From Paenibacillus sp. ACRRY (GTDB lineage: Bacteria > Bacillota > Bacilli > Paenibacillales > Paenibacillaceae): DNA of 64,000 nucleotides. How positions within the stretch are numbered: position 1 is the stretch's first letter; each line of letters begins with the position of its first letter. The stretch is taken from NCBI RefSeq assembly GCF_022346995.1, contig NZ_JAKRNM010000001.1:1984001-2048000 (forward strand), given 5' to 3'. Of this stretch, positions 36,880 to 46,093 are shown one piece after another. The position numbers and the translations under genes were made by a program. The notes under the pieces were generated by a model. It saw only the letters and a list, made by a program, of their open reading frames with translations. It ran no database searches and was not told the origin of the DNA.

Positions 36880-38640
36880 ATGAACCGGAAACATCCGCTT
36901 CACATGAATCAACCTGCAGCAGAACTGCCCGTTCCGCTCGAAATCGATCGCAGCTGGCTGACCCAACTAGAGTCACGGCTCGATAAAGGCGGTCCTTGGG
37001 GAGATTACAGACTCTTTCAGCTCGGCATTCAAGCGGAAGAGACCAATCTGATTCCCAATTTTGACGAAATACAGTGTCTGAAGCATTTGCAGGGACTGAC
37101 CCCGCTTCCGCACCAGATGGACACTGCACGCAAAGTATTATTTGAAATGTCAGGCCGTGCCATTCTTGCTGATGAGGTTGGTCTGGGAAAAACCATAGAA
37201 GCCGGTCTGATTTTGAAAGAATATATGGTCCGCGGTCTCGTATCCAAGGTTCTCATACTTGTGCCTGCATCCCTTGTACTCCAATGGGTAAGAGAGCTGA
37301 ATTCAAAGTTTGGCATTCCCGCAGTTGCGCAGAAAAAGGCCTATTCCTGGCAAAATGAAGTGGTTGTGGCTTCCATGGATACGGCTAAGCGAGAACCGCA
37401 TAAGGACATCTTGCTGAGTACGGACTATGACATGATCATTATTGACGAAGCTCACAAACTCAAAAACAAAAAAACGACCAACTATCAATTCATGCTGAAA
37501 CTGCGAAAAAAATATTGTCTGCTGCTGACCGCTACACCAGTACAAAATGACATGAGCGAGCTGTTCAATCTAATAAACTTGTTGAAACCGGGCCAGCTCG
37601 GTCGTCAAGGTGACTTTGCTGCCAACTTTGTCGTGGATAAGCGAATCCCCAAAAACCAGGAACAGCTCAAGGACGAATTATCCAAAGTCATGATCCGGAA
37701 CCGCCGCGGTGAAGGACCAGTACAGTTCACCAAGCGGAATGTTTCCAATGTGAATTTGCAGCTATCTCCGGAAGAACAGGCACTTTACGATGGGGTAACT
37801 TCCTTTGTTAAAGATCAATATCAGGAAGCTGGTGGAAACCTGAGCAGCATGCTCTCACTTGTTACGCTACAGCGGGAAGTGTGCAGCAGCCGGGATGCAG
37901 TATTTGTTACGCTGGTCAATCTGTCCAAGAAGCTCCCGCTTGACTCCCCCCTCCGGGACAAAATTTGGGATCTGGTTGCCCATATCAAGGCCATTAAGGA
38001 AAATACGAAGGCCGAGAAAACGATGGAACTGATTCGAAACATGAATGAGAAAGTCATCATTTTCACCGAATACCGGGCCACGCAGGAGTATTTGCTGAAT
38101 TATTTTCGCAACAACGGGCTCACTGCTGTTCCGTATCGTGGCGGCATGAACCGGGGGAAAAAGGACTGGATGATGGACCTGTTCCGAGGCCGTGTCCAGG
38201 CCATGATCGCAACCGAAGCCGGTGGTGAAGGCATTAACCTTCAATTTTGCCATCACATGATTAATTTCGACCTGCCCTGGAACCCCATGCGCGTAGAGCA
38301 GCGAATTGGCCGGGTACATCGGCTGGGCCAGCAAAATGACGTCAACATCTACAATCTGTCGACGACAGGCACAATTGAAGAACATATCCTGAATCTACTG
38401 CATGAAAAGATCAACATGTTCGAGATGGTCATCGGCGGACTGGACGTTATTCTGGAACGACTCGAGAAAAAGGAATCCATTGAAAAAAGTCTCTATAAGA
38501 TTATGCTCGAATCCCAAAACGAAGATGATATTCGCCGCAAAATGGATTCGCTTGGACAATCGCTGAATTCCATTCAGCGTGAAGTCGCCGATGAAGTGCC
38601 GACCGTCTCCCTTCTGGATCTGGGCAAAGGAGGACACTGA
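36880..38640 (+). CDS. yqhH: SNF2-family helicase, YqhH-like
   Basis: A 586-residue ATP-dependent translocase of the SNF2/RapA type. Walker A is in ADEVGLGKTIEAG (about residue 97), the DEAH box is in IIDEAHKLKN, motif III is LLTATPVQND, and motifs V-VI are GGEGINLQF and QRIGRVHRLGQ. RapA-like proteins act on RNA polymerase recycling or DNA; the exact job of YqhH is not established. ATG 36880 is selected because AGGGGAGG lies eight bases before it. yqhG follows after two bases. Confidence 0.9.
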   Translation: MNRKHPLHMNQPAAELPVPLEIDRSWLTQLESRLDKGGPWGDYRLFQLGIQAEETNLIPNFDEIQCLKHLQGLTPLPHQMDTARKVLFEMSGRAILADEVGLGKTIEAGLILKEYMVRGLVSKVLILVPASLVLQWVRELNSKFGIPAVAQKKAYSWQNEVVVASMDTAKREPHKDILLSTDYDMIIIDEAHKLKNKKTTNYQFMLKLRKKYCLLLTATPVQNDMSELFNLINLLKPGQLGRQGDFAANFVVDKRIPKNQEQLKDELSKVMIRNRRGEGPVQFTKRNVSNVNLQLSPEEQALYDGVTSFVKDQYQEAGGNLSSMLSLVTLQREVCSSRDAVFVTLVNLSKKLPLDSPLRDKIWDLVAHIKAIKENTKAEKTMELIRNMNEKVIIFTEYRATQEYLLNYFRNNGLTAVPYRGGMNRGKKDWMMDLFRGRVQAMIATEAGGEGINLQFCHHMINFDLPWNPMRVEQRIGRVHRLGQQNDVNIYNLSTTGTIEEHILNLLHEKINMFEMVIGGLDVILERLEKKESIEKSLYKIMLESQNEDDIRRKMDSLGQSLNSIQREVADEVPTVSLLDLGKGGH

Positions 38641-38642
38641 CC

Positions 38643-39893
38643 ATGACCATGTCACCCCAAGAAGTTCAGGCCTATGTGACAACCTATCTCGAAGCTATGG
38701 AATGCCAGATCATGGAGCGTTCTCCTGCACATATAACCGTTAAATTATCGCCGGAAGCGGACAAGGCATTAACCAACCGTCCGTACTATTGGGGATTTGT
38801 TGAGCGCACTGGAGCTCCGGCTGAGACGATGTCTTTTACGTTCGTATTTGATCCGGCAGCGTATCAGCAAGCTATCGATGCTGCAGAAGCCAGAGCCGCT
38901 CAGGCATCTCCCTCGCTCTCTGCAAGCCAAAATGGACCTGTCGGCCCAGGCAGCCCGGGTTCTGGTTCTGAAGCAGATGCACCTAAAGAAACCATTCTTG
39001 GCCGCTATTTCGGCATTACTCCAGCTCTGCCGCAGCTCGGGCCCGGGCGCATCCTGCGTGAAGACGTCGTCTATGGCAGTCGCAGACTGCAGCAGATTTT
39101 CGAGGCAGCTCGTGAAGGCGGCGCATTTGTGAATCTGTTTGAGCAGGCACCCAAACGTCAGCTGCGTGCAGCCGCACCAGCAGTATATGAACCGTGGCTT
39201 GGTGTATGTTTCAAAGTGGAATTTGCCTGTGATTTGAAACGGGAGGAGCTCCATTTTCTTGGCATCTCCCTTCGCACAGGTGAAATTATCGAACAATTCG
39301 GTTCCAAGCTGACCCGGCGAGACCTCAGCCCAAGACTGGCTGAGAACATGCATGTCCAGACAGCCAAGGTATCGCTAACGGATGCTGGAACTGCGCTCGA
39401 GACACACCTTACAAGGCGTCTTCTGGAACTGGACTATGGTTGGGCAGAACAAGCCAAGGCACGACTGGACTTGGAACTCGCTGTGGTTGATGCGTATTAC
39501 GAAGCTGTACTGAGAGAAGATACGCCTGAGGTTGAGTTAGACGACAATTCCACAGGAGCTGGTCGTGATTCTGCTTCCATCGGGCAGGAACCCGGGACTA
39601 ATTCCATGAGGATTCAGTCTATTGCGACGGATCACACCCTTGTCCCTCCTGTGAATCGAATATCCGCAGACATGACCGGATTGGAGACACACTCGGATAC
39701 GGAACTTGCTGCTGAACAGGCCGTCACGGTGGATGAGGAAACAGATTCCGAGCAGGAAAAGGCCCGCCAGGCGGTTCTGGATCGTGAAGCGATGAAACTG
39801 CAATACGAAACCCGCCGGACAGAAATGATCTGGCAATACGAACCCAAAGTGAAGGTCACGGCCATAAGCAGCGGCATGTTTCATTTAAGATAG
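38643..39893 (+). CDS. yqhG: YqhG family protein
   Basis: This gene encodes 416 residues. The N-terminal half (ITVKLSPEADKALTNRPYYW) and the middle part (YEPWLGVCFKVEFACDLKREE) are those of the YqhG family that accompanies YqhH in Bacillales; the function is unknown. B. subtilis YqhG is about 260 residues. Here a Pro/Gly/Ser-rich insert occurs near residues 90-115, and a polar, acidic stretch of about 80 residues lies near 295-380, before a conserved-looking end (MIWQYEPKVKVTAISSGMFH). The ribosome site AAAGGAGG lies inside the end of yqhH, showing coupling. Confidence 0.82.
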   Translation: MTMSPQEVQAYVTTYLEAMECQIMERSPAHITVKLSPEADKALTNRPYYWGFVERTGAPAETMSFTFVFDPAAYQQAIDAAEARAAQASPSLSASQNGPVGPGSPGSGSEADAPKETILGRYFGITPALPQLGPGRILREDVVYGSRRLQQIFEAAREGGAFVNLFEQAPKRQLRAAAPAVYEPWLGVCFKVEFACDLKREELHFLGISLRTGEIIEQFGSKLTRRDLSPRLAENMHVQTAKVSLTDAGTALETHLTRRLLELDYGWAEQAKARLDLELAVVDAYYEAVLREDTPEVELDDNSTGAGRDSASIGQEPGTNSMRIQSIATDHTLVPPVNRISADMTGLETHSDTELAAEQAVTVDEETDSEQEKARQAVLDREAMKLQYETRRTEMIWQYEPKVKVTAISSGMFHLR

Positions 39894-39899
39894 ACGCAG

Positions 39900-39942
39900 A
39901 CACTACTTTTCCAGCAAATGACGGCAAAAGTAGTGTTTATTC
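39900..39942 (+). terminator. Terminator of yqhH-yqhG
   Basis: ACACTACTTTT (39900-39910) pairs with AAAAGTAGTGT (ending 39936), followed by TTATTC. It lies seven bases after the yqhG stop. Confidence 0.65.
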
Positions 39943-40073
39943 ATGAGCAGCCACCCGACAGGTTGCAGCAACCTTTTCATGGCTTGTCCACTAGAATGAA
40001 CCTAGAAGTAATCGTGCAGCGAATAATCGTCCCTGTTCGTCATAATGTACTCCAGAAGAAGAAGGTGTTAATT

Positions 40074-41132
40074 ATGAACCGAATCTTTCATAAGCCATGG
40101 CACGTCATCCGACGGGTAGCAGGCGTGGGTGCCATGTGCCTTTTGGGTTTAACTACATTGTCAACAACATTGCAAGCAGAAGATATCTTAAGTTTGCAAG
40201 CAACCACCACAGAACTTTCCTTCCAATTAACGACGGCAAAAAGCGATGCTTCCCATGCATCTGATAAGTTTGCTCCTGCTGCTGTTCAGCAGTTTGCTCT
40301 TCAACAGGTTAAGGCCTTGGGCTCCTTACAAAAGACGGACCAAGGCTGGAATCGGGCGCAGCTAGACTTTACGCCTCTTGGCCCCGGAACGCACAGCTGG
40401 CTTGTAAACGCTCATAACGATGGAACACCTGTTGGATATATGATCATTACAGCTAACCGGACAGGGAAACTGCAGCTTAGCGAGTACGGACAGGGAGAAC
40501 ACAATCCTTATGACCTCTCTCTACTGCAGCATTCTCTTCAAAGACATAATGTGAATCTGAAGAACTTGTCATATGCAGAAGACATCCAGTTACGTTATGC
40601 CTCTCCTCTCCTTGCCTACTGGAAAGTGGAGCAAGCAGGTGTTGGCACCATCTATATCGATGCAACCAACGGTGACACTTTACCGAATGGTGCTGTAAAG
40701 GCCATGGAGCGTGAATCTCGAGTTGAACATACTCGACCGCCTTCTCCCGCGCTATCCGTGTCTGTACAACTCCAATCCAGAACAGATGAACTTTCCAAGG
40801 CTTCAGCCTTCTCAGCGGATCCGTTCTACGTGCAACCGGATTTTGATCCTGCCGATAATCTCTTGTGGATTACTTCGGAAACCGTCCCTGTAACAAGTTT
40901 GCAGCCGTTGATTCAGCATTGGAGAGACCATCAGGCCATTGTCTTTTCGGCAGATGATCGCAATGTATTGTACGGAGGCCCTCTTCCTGTCACCGGATAT
41001 CAGGTCTGGAGAATGGATGACGGATCTGCGCAAATGGAATATGTAGCGATTGGGGGACATTCTTCCGTAAGACGTTTCGTACCGATCGACACGTTGATGA
41101 AGGATGGTCATTTTTATACTTTCAAGCCGTGA
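40074..41132 (+). CDS. Secreted protein of unknown function
   Basis: A 352-residue protein with a Sec signal peptide (a basic start, a hydrophobic core near residues 16-30, then a cut near TTLQAED). The mature part has no domain I can name; it includes two similar-looking half regions of beta-type sequence and a middle segment GTIYIDATNGDTL of the kind seen in PepSY-like modules. A GAAGGTG site stands six bases before ATG 40074. It is a single gene between the yqhG terminator and its own terminator. Function unknown. Confidence 0.68.
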   Translation: MNRIFHKPWHVIRRVAGVGAMCLLGLTTLSTTLQAEDILSLQATTTELSFQLTTAKSDASHASDKFAPAAVQQFALQQVKALGSLQKTDQGWNRAQLDFTPLGPGTHSWLVNAHNDGTPVGYMIITANRTGKLQLSEYGQGEHNPYDLSLLQHSLQRHNVNLKNLSYAEDIQLRYASPLLAYWKVEQAGVGTIYIDATNGDTLPNGAVKAMERESRVEHTRPPSPALSVSVQLQSRTDELSKASAFSADPFYVQPDFDPADNLLWITSETVPVTSLQPLIQHWRDHQAIVFSADDRNVLYGGPLPVTGYQVWRMDDGSAQMEYVAIGGHSSVRRFVPIDTLMKDGHFYTFKP

Positions 41133-41169
41133 AGCTGTGGAGTTTTAATCGTCTCAAGCAAACACAAAT

Positions 41170-41220
41170 AAGACGCCTTCCTCTGATTTCATAATCAGGA
41201 ACGCGTCTTTTATTCTTTGT
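41170..41220. terminator. Bidirectional terminator between secreted-protein gene and yqzE
   Basis: AAGACGC and GCGTCTT arms, with inner TTCCTCTGATT/AATCAGGAA pairing (two-base bulge), are followed by TTTATTCTTT on the plus strand and TTATTTGTGTTTG on the minus strand. Confidence 0.7.
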
Positions 41221-41233
41221 GGATTAAACAGGT

Positions 41234-41455
41234 TTATTTGCCAGAAGAACTTCGCTTCTGCATTTCCCCGCGTGGATCTAATGCTTTTTCCTTTTTCCCT
41301 ACCCACAATGATACGGCAAAGGGGAGCATGCCAAACCATTTCATTGCCCAAGGCTCTTTTACCTTGGAACGACCTTTCCGCTCTTCCTTCGGTGTATCCA
41401 TAAAATGAACAACCCGCTGTGTAATGTACTTCACCAGCTCATCACTTTTGGCCAT
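41234..41455 (-). CDS. yqzE: YqzE family protein
   Basis: A 73-residue protein of the YqzE family. The N-terminus KSDELVKYITQRVV and the next stretch FMDTPKEERKGR are the family signature, followed by a hydrophobic stretch MKWFGMLPFAVSLWVG. ATG 41455 is chosen because AAGGAGG lies nine bases upstream. In B. subtilis yqzE stands next to the comG operon and near yqhGH; here the com genes are not beside it. The role is unknown. Confidence 0.85.
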   Translation of the reverse strand: MAKSDELVKYITQRVVHFMDTPKEERKGRSKVKEPWAMKWFGMLPFAVSLWVGKKEKALDPRGEMQKRSSSGK

Positions 41456-41675
41456 CCATCTCTGCCTCCTTCTTAGCCTGAGCATTTATGCGAACTGCTC
41501 AGCTGTAATGCGCAAGCTTACGATATATCTATTGTGTGCAGAACGGCCCATGCATAAACATTTTTTTGCTGCTGAGAGTATGAAATATCCAAGAATGCAC
41601 AGTCTAATGCCAAAGGTATCCATTCTAATACGCTATTGCAAGAGATGCCTATGACAAAAAGGAGCGTGCATACAC

Positions 41676-42437
41676 ATGGTTAAGCTGCTATCTGCGTTAG
41701 TGGCATGGCTAATCGGGTTCAATTCAATACTCATGTTACCTGCGCAAGCAACCTCCGCGGTTATCGAGTCATCCTACCCCAACCAAAAATCAGTAAGTCC
41801 TTCCCTGCTGCCTGTAACGGATGGTGACAGTTATCGTTCCACGCACCATGCTTTTGCAGCTCCTGTCATCCTGCTGGATGTGGGACACGGCGGTATTGAT
41901 GGGGGTACGTCAGATGATGGTGTCCTTGAAAAAGACATCAATCTGGCGATCAGTCAAAAGGTGTACCTCCTGCTTCGCAGCAAAGGATATGCTGTCATCA
42001 TCAACCGGTTGGGAGACTATGCCCTTAGTGACGAAAACCGCTGGCTGAACAGCAGATCCCGTCATCGCAGGGATCTGGCACAGCGCAAGAGTCTCAGTGA
42101 AGAAGTGAGCACGGATATTGTGGTCAGCATTCATGGAAACTGGAGTCCCAAATCGTCTACAAGGGGACCGGTTGTCCTTTACCAGAAAGAAGGTCGCAGC
42201 TACCTTCTGGCAGAGTCCATTCAGAACGAACTTAATCAGCTGTTTGGCACACGGCGCGAAGTGGTATGGGGCAAGCCTTTCTACCTGTTAAATCAGGTCA
42301 AACAACCAGCTGTTATCGTTGAGACCGGATTTGTTAGCAATGCAGCAGATCGAGCCATGATGACTGATCCAGCAGAGCAGAAACGCATTGCCCAGTCGAT
42401 TGCGGACGGTATTATTTATTATTTGTCGGTAGTGTAG
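41676..42437 (+). CDS. N-acetylmuramoyl-L-alanine amidase, CwlD-like
   Basis: A 253-residue secreted zinc amidase (Amidase_3 fold) that cuts the peptide off muramic acid in peptidoglycan. A signal peptide or anchor occupies about residues 1-25. Zinc ligands are visible: His in DVGHGGIDGG, Glu in LEKDINLAI and His in VSIHGNWS; the catalytic Glu is in VIVETGFVSN. The usual SIHAN motif reads SIHGN here. Length is near CwlD, the spore-cortex amidase, though this role is inference. AAAGGAG lies 11 bases before ATG 41676. Its 3' end overlaps the convergent deacetylase gene by 26 bases. Confidence 0.83.
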   Translation: MVKLLSALVAWLIGFNSILMLPAQATSAVIESSYPNQKSVSPSLLPVTDGDSYRSTHHAFAAPVILLDVGHGGIDGGTSDDGVLEKDINLAISQKVYLLLRSKGYAVIINRLGDYALSDENRWLNSRSRHRRDLAQRKSLSEEVSTDIVVSIHGNWSPKSSTRGPVVLYQKEGRSYLLAESIQNELNQLFGTRREVVWGKPFYLLNQVKQPAVIVETGFVSNAADRAMMTDPAEQKRIAQSIADGIIYYLSVV

Positions 42438-43299
42438 GGGCAGCATGCCAGTGCCAAACTTCACGCACCAGATCACCGATGCCAACAAATTCAATCTCAC
42501 CCTTCAGCCGGGTAACGGATTCGCGAACAACGCTGGATGTGTTTAGCCCCGTCTGACCAACATGCCCAATGACAACACACATATTCTTTTCAACAGCTCG
42601 CTTGGCTGCTAAATCCATCTGCTGGCGAATATGCGGCTTCGAATTCCGGTCGTCCAGAAAGATATCATTACCGACCGGAGGCATGTTTTTGGATACTGCA
42701 AGTTCACCCACAACCGAACGAAAATTGGTACGACTATCTACAAAAAACAGTCCTCGTTCACGGCAAACATCAAGCACAATAGACATGATTCGTTTGTCTG
42801 AAGTAACTTTCGAGCCCATGTGATTGTTCATGCCGATGGCGTAGGGAACATCATCAATGGCTTTCTCCACTCGTTCGCGGACCTCATCATCTGTAAGACT
42901 GGATGTAATCGCACCGGGACCGAGCCATTCAGGTCTTCCTGATTTGGGTTCCATGGGCATGTGTACGATTACATCCATCCCTTTTTCATGTGCAGCGATA
43001 GCGTCTTTTTTGGTGGTGGGCAAAAACGGCATGACCGCAAGCGTCAGCTTGACTGGCATATCCAAAATCTCCGCCGTGCCTTTCATATCGTTGCCCGCAT
43101 CATCAATGATGATCGCCATACGTTTGGGCTGTGGTTGGGATTGAGTCATTACTGCCGCCTGACCAGGTTCTGTGACCAGTGATTCTGCACTACAGGTAAA
43201 CGGGTTCACTCCATAAGTAATAAACAGCATGCTCACCATCAACCATGCAGTTCGAATCGTCCATGTACTGGACCGTACTTTACGTTTGGCCTTTTTCAT
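42412..43299 (-). CDS. Divergent polysaccharide deacetylase family protein
   Basis: A 295-residue secreted protein of the divergent polysaccharide deacetylase (YibQ/DUF610-type) family. A signal peptide or anchor lies around residues 15-33. Motifs: AIIIDDAGND (metal-binding Asp pair), HMPMEP, GMNNHMGSKVT and FVDSRT, the order typical of the family. The substrate is not established; an envelope polysaccharide is likely. ATG 43299 follows AAAGGAGG by nine bases. It converges on the amidase gene with overlapping ends. Confidence 0.87.
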   Translation of the reverse strand: MKKAKRKVRSSTWTIRTAWLMVSMLFITYGVNPFTCSAESLVTEPGQAAVMTQSQPQPKRMAIIIDDAGNDMKGTAEILDMPVKLTLAVMPFLPTTKKDAIAAHEKGMDVIVHMPMEPKSGRPEWLGPGAITSSLTDDEVRERVEKAIDDVPYAIGMNNHMGSKVTSDKRIMSIVLDVCRERGLFFVDSRTNFRSVVGELAVSKNMPPVGNDIFLDDRNSKPHIRQQMDLAAKRAVEKNMCVVIGHVGQTGLNTSSVVRESVTRLKGEIEFVGIGDLVREVWHWHAAPTLPTNNK

Positions 43300-43382
43300 C
43301 CATCGTTCCCTCCTTTGTTCGTTCTCCTCATTATTTGAACATTGAAGAAGGAATATGTTAGACAAAAAAAGCCTGTTCCATC

Positions 43383-43413
43383 CAAAAGAGAAAGGCCCTC
43401 CCTTAGGAGAGCC
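43383..43413 (-). terminator. Terminator of the module C transporter operon
   Basis: GGCTCTCC and GGAGGGCC arms (one G-T pair) close a four-base loop; TTTCTCTTTTGG follows on the minus strand. It lies just after the binding-protein stop. A run of seven T lies further downstream. Confidence 0.6.
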
Positions 43414-43440
43414 CTCCACAATATCGTCATTCCGTCCAGC

Positions 43441-45057
43441 TTACTTGGTTCCCCATACCTCCATACGCTGAGCGTATTTCTGGTTAATAATATTCTCCAC
43501 TTTCTCATCCCCTGCCTTTTTCATATCCTCGAGCATTTTGTCAAATATGGCATTGGCTTCCGCTTCAGTCGGGGCAATAATGGCTCTGGTAATACTTTGG
43601 TCCATAATATCCTTGACCTTTTGTGCCGTCAGAGCTTCCGGTGTTCCCCCATCCGGATTCAGGTTATCATATTCAGCTGTATCCCAGACCGAATCACCCA
43701 GGCTCTTGATGGCCAGTTCATCCACTTCGCTGCGCTGATATTTGACGGCCATGTCGTAGGGCTGTCCGTTCGGATCCAACCCATTTTTGATAAACCACAG
43801 CCATTTACGAACCCCGCTGGTTTTCACCGTTTCATCCCAGTTATCCTTGAAGCTCTGCAGGAATGCAGGATCAGGTTGACGTTTGCCATCCACCATGGTG
43901 TATTGTTCGCCTTCCTTACCCCATAGGAGCAAGTGCTGTCCTTCATCACTCGCCAAATAGTTGAACAGCTTCATCGTTTCTTCCGGGTGTTTATTATTTT
44001 TGGTTATGGCAATGGCATCCCATCCGAGCGAGCTTCTCGGTCCAAAGGTCGTTTGGGCCGGGTCCACACCAGGAGCTACGACTTTATATGCGAATAATTG
44101 ATTCTTCTCACCGCCATCCTTTTTCAATGCGGCATTGCCGTTGCCCGGATCCCAGTACGCGCCTGGTGTGGAGAATACCGCACCTGTTGTGAGCTTCTGA
44201 ATCCATGTTTGTGTTTTGCTAATGGCGAATTCCTTTTCGATCAACCCTTCTCTATATAGACGGTTCATATATAGCAGCATTTCACGATACTTAGGATCCT
44301 TAACATCATATTGCAATCTACCATTATTATCGTAATAGGTTTTTAAACCCCACATGCCCTTGAAGGTGCCCAGATTCGCCCCCATATTCTCGCCATTCAT
44401 CGTCATGGGAACCGATTCTTTACCATCAATCGTGCTGTATTTTTGTTTAAACTGTTTGAGCAGTGCCTCAAACTCGTCTGTCGTGAACGGCTCGGATCCA
44501 TCCGCTTTCTCAGGAGCAAGCTCTTCGAGCAGGCTTTGCCTCATCAGCATACCGAAGACTGGATCACTGTCGAGTCCGTACCAGTTTGCCAGATAATAGT
44601 TTTTACCATCCGTATAACGTGTCTTGGTCAACGTGTCCCCGTACATTTCCTTTAAATCTGCTCCATATTCCTCGATTAACTCATCAAGCGGAATGAAGGC
44701 TCCACTAGAAATATATTTGTCCAGAGAGGCATCTCCTCGGCTCATCACCACGACATCGGGGTAATCCCCGCTCGCCAGCATCAAGCTCAGCTTCTCGGTC
44801 GGATTTCCCGTCGGCTGCTGTATGGAGATCTCTATTCCGGTTTTGTCGGTGATTTGTTGTGCAACCGCGTCAGTGAATGGCTCACCTTTGGTATTGCCAT
44901 CAAACCAGGTCAGCGTGATCGGGCCTTGTTCAGCTCCTTTTTCGCCTGTACCTGCGCTATCTGTCCCTTCGCTTGAAGAACAGCCCGCAAGCAAGCCCAC
45001 GACTAATGCAGCAGTAATACCCATAACCATCCATTTTTTTGTCTTTTTCATTGACAC
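43441..45057 (-). CDS. ABC transporter solute-binding lipoprotein, LipO-like (module C)
   Basis: A family 1 sugar-binding lipoprotein of about 538 residues with lipobox GLLAGC and a Ser/Gly/Glu spacer. The mature start ITLTWFDGNTKGEPF and the large size fit the LipO/YtcQ group that works with LplB/LplC permeases. The start is best set at GTG 45057, seven bases after GGGAGG; ATG 45051 is too distant. Given the adjacent glycosidases, it probably binds a galactosylated or fucosylated oligosaccharide; this is inference. Confidence 0.87.
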   Translation of the reverse strand: MSMKKTKKWMVMGITAALVVGLLAGCSSSEGTDSAGTGEKGAEQGPITLTWFDGNTKGEPFTDAVAQQITDKTGIEISIQQPTGNPTEKLSLMLASGDYPDVVVMSRGDASLDKYISSGAFIPLDELIEEYGADLKEMYGDTLTKTRYTDGKNYYLANWYGLDSDPVFGMLMRQSLLEELAPEKADGSEPFTTDEFEALLKQFKQKYSTIDGKESVPMTMNGENMGANLGTFKGMWGLKTYYDNNGRLQYDVKDPKYREMLLYMNRLYREGLIEKEFAISKTQTWIQKLTTGAVFSTPGAYWDPGNGNAALKKDGGEKNQLFAYKVVAPGVDPAQTTFGPRSSLGWDAIAITKNNKHPEETMKLFNYLASDEGQHLLLWGKEGEQYTMVDGKRQPDPAFLQSFKDNWDETVKTSGVRKWLWFIKNGLDPNGQPYDMAVKYQRSEVDELAIKSLGDSVWDTAEYDNLNPDGGTPEALTAQKVKDIMDQSITRAIIAPTEAEANAIFDKMLEDMKKAGDEKVENIINQKYAQRMEVWGTK

Positions 45058-45178
45058 CCTAATTCCTCCCAATGAATGAAGTGACTTGCGTTATTATGGA
45101 GCAAACCAATGAAGCTGTACCACCCCCTTTCAGGAGTGCCCGCCGAGAGTTCTTCTCAGGCAGCCAGACCAGCAATGA

Positions 45179-46072
45179 TTAACTCTTTACTGCTCCGAGC
45201 GTCATGCCTTTGACAAAATACTTCTGTAAAAACGGATAGACGAGAATGATCGGCAACGTAGCAACCATCGTCGCAGCCATTCGTATGGTATCACTCGAAA
45301 CAGCATTCCGCTTGGCTGAGTTGGCCAGCATCTGCGTTTGCGAGACCATCCCACCGGTCTGAAACTGACTCAGGATTTTGACAAGTACAGCTTGCAAGGT
45401 TTTCAAGTCTGAGCTGTACGTGAATGCATAAGAGTCAAACCAGGAGTTCCAGTGTCCAATAGCCTGGAATAATCCGACTGTTGCAAGCACAGGTGTAGTC
45501 AGCGGCATGACAATTCGGAAAAAAATCGTAAGATCATTAGCTCCGTCCACTTTGGCCGATTCCTCGATCTCATGAGGAAGCTGCTCCATGAACGTTCGTA
45601 CAATAATCATGTAAAACACATTCATCAGACTCGGCAGAATGAAGACGGAGAACGTATCAATCATATTCAGCGCTTTGAGTACCATGTAATAGGGAATCAA
45701 TCCGCCGCCAAAATACATCGTGAATATGAAGTACAAATTCCAACCCTTACGCCCCACCAAATTCCGCCGGCTCAGCGGATACGCCAGCATCGTGATAACC
45801 AGCACCGAGAGCGGTGCGCCAATCAGAGTTCGTTTGACTGTGACCCACAGCCCATTCAAAATCTCACTGTCTTTCAAAATCTGGCTGTAGCTGTCCAAGG
45901 TTGGTACACGTGGCCACAAGTAGACACCGCCTCGAACCGTATCCTCTGCGCTATTCAAGGAGAGGACAAGTATATTCCAAAAAGGCAGAAATGTAACCAG
46001 TAAAACCAGGACCAGAATGAGATATACAAAGAACTTAAATATCCGATCACCGAATCGGTTTAATAACATCAT
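45179..46072 (-). CDS. Carbohydrate ABC transporter permease, LplC type (module C)
   Basis: A CUT1 permease with about six helices. The EAA loop is IEESAKVDGANDLTIFFRI and the end is VKGMTLGAVKS. ATG 46072 fits AAAGGAG five bases upstream; a GTG at 46078 lies within that site and is less likely. It lies 21 bases downstream of the LplB-type permease gene. Confidence 0.88.
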   Translation of the reverse strand: MMLLNRFGDRIFKFFVYLILVLVLLVTFLPFWNILVLSLNSAEDTVRGGVYLWPRVPTLDSYSQILKDSEILNGLWVTVKRTLIGAPLSVLVITMLAYPLSRRNLVGRKGWNLYFIFTMYFGGGLIPYYMVLKALNMIDTFSVFILPSLMNVFYMIIVRTFMEQLPHEIEESAKVDGANDLTIFFRIVMPLTTPVLATVGLFQAIGHWNSWFDSYAFTYSSDLKTLQAVLVKILSQFQTGGMVSQTQMLANSAKRNAVSSDTIRMAATMVATLPIILVYPFLQKYFVKGMTLGAVKS

Positions 46073-46093
46073 GAGCACTCCTTTCCTTCTTGG

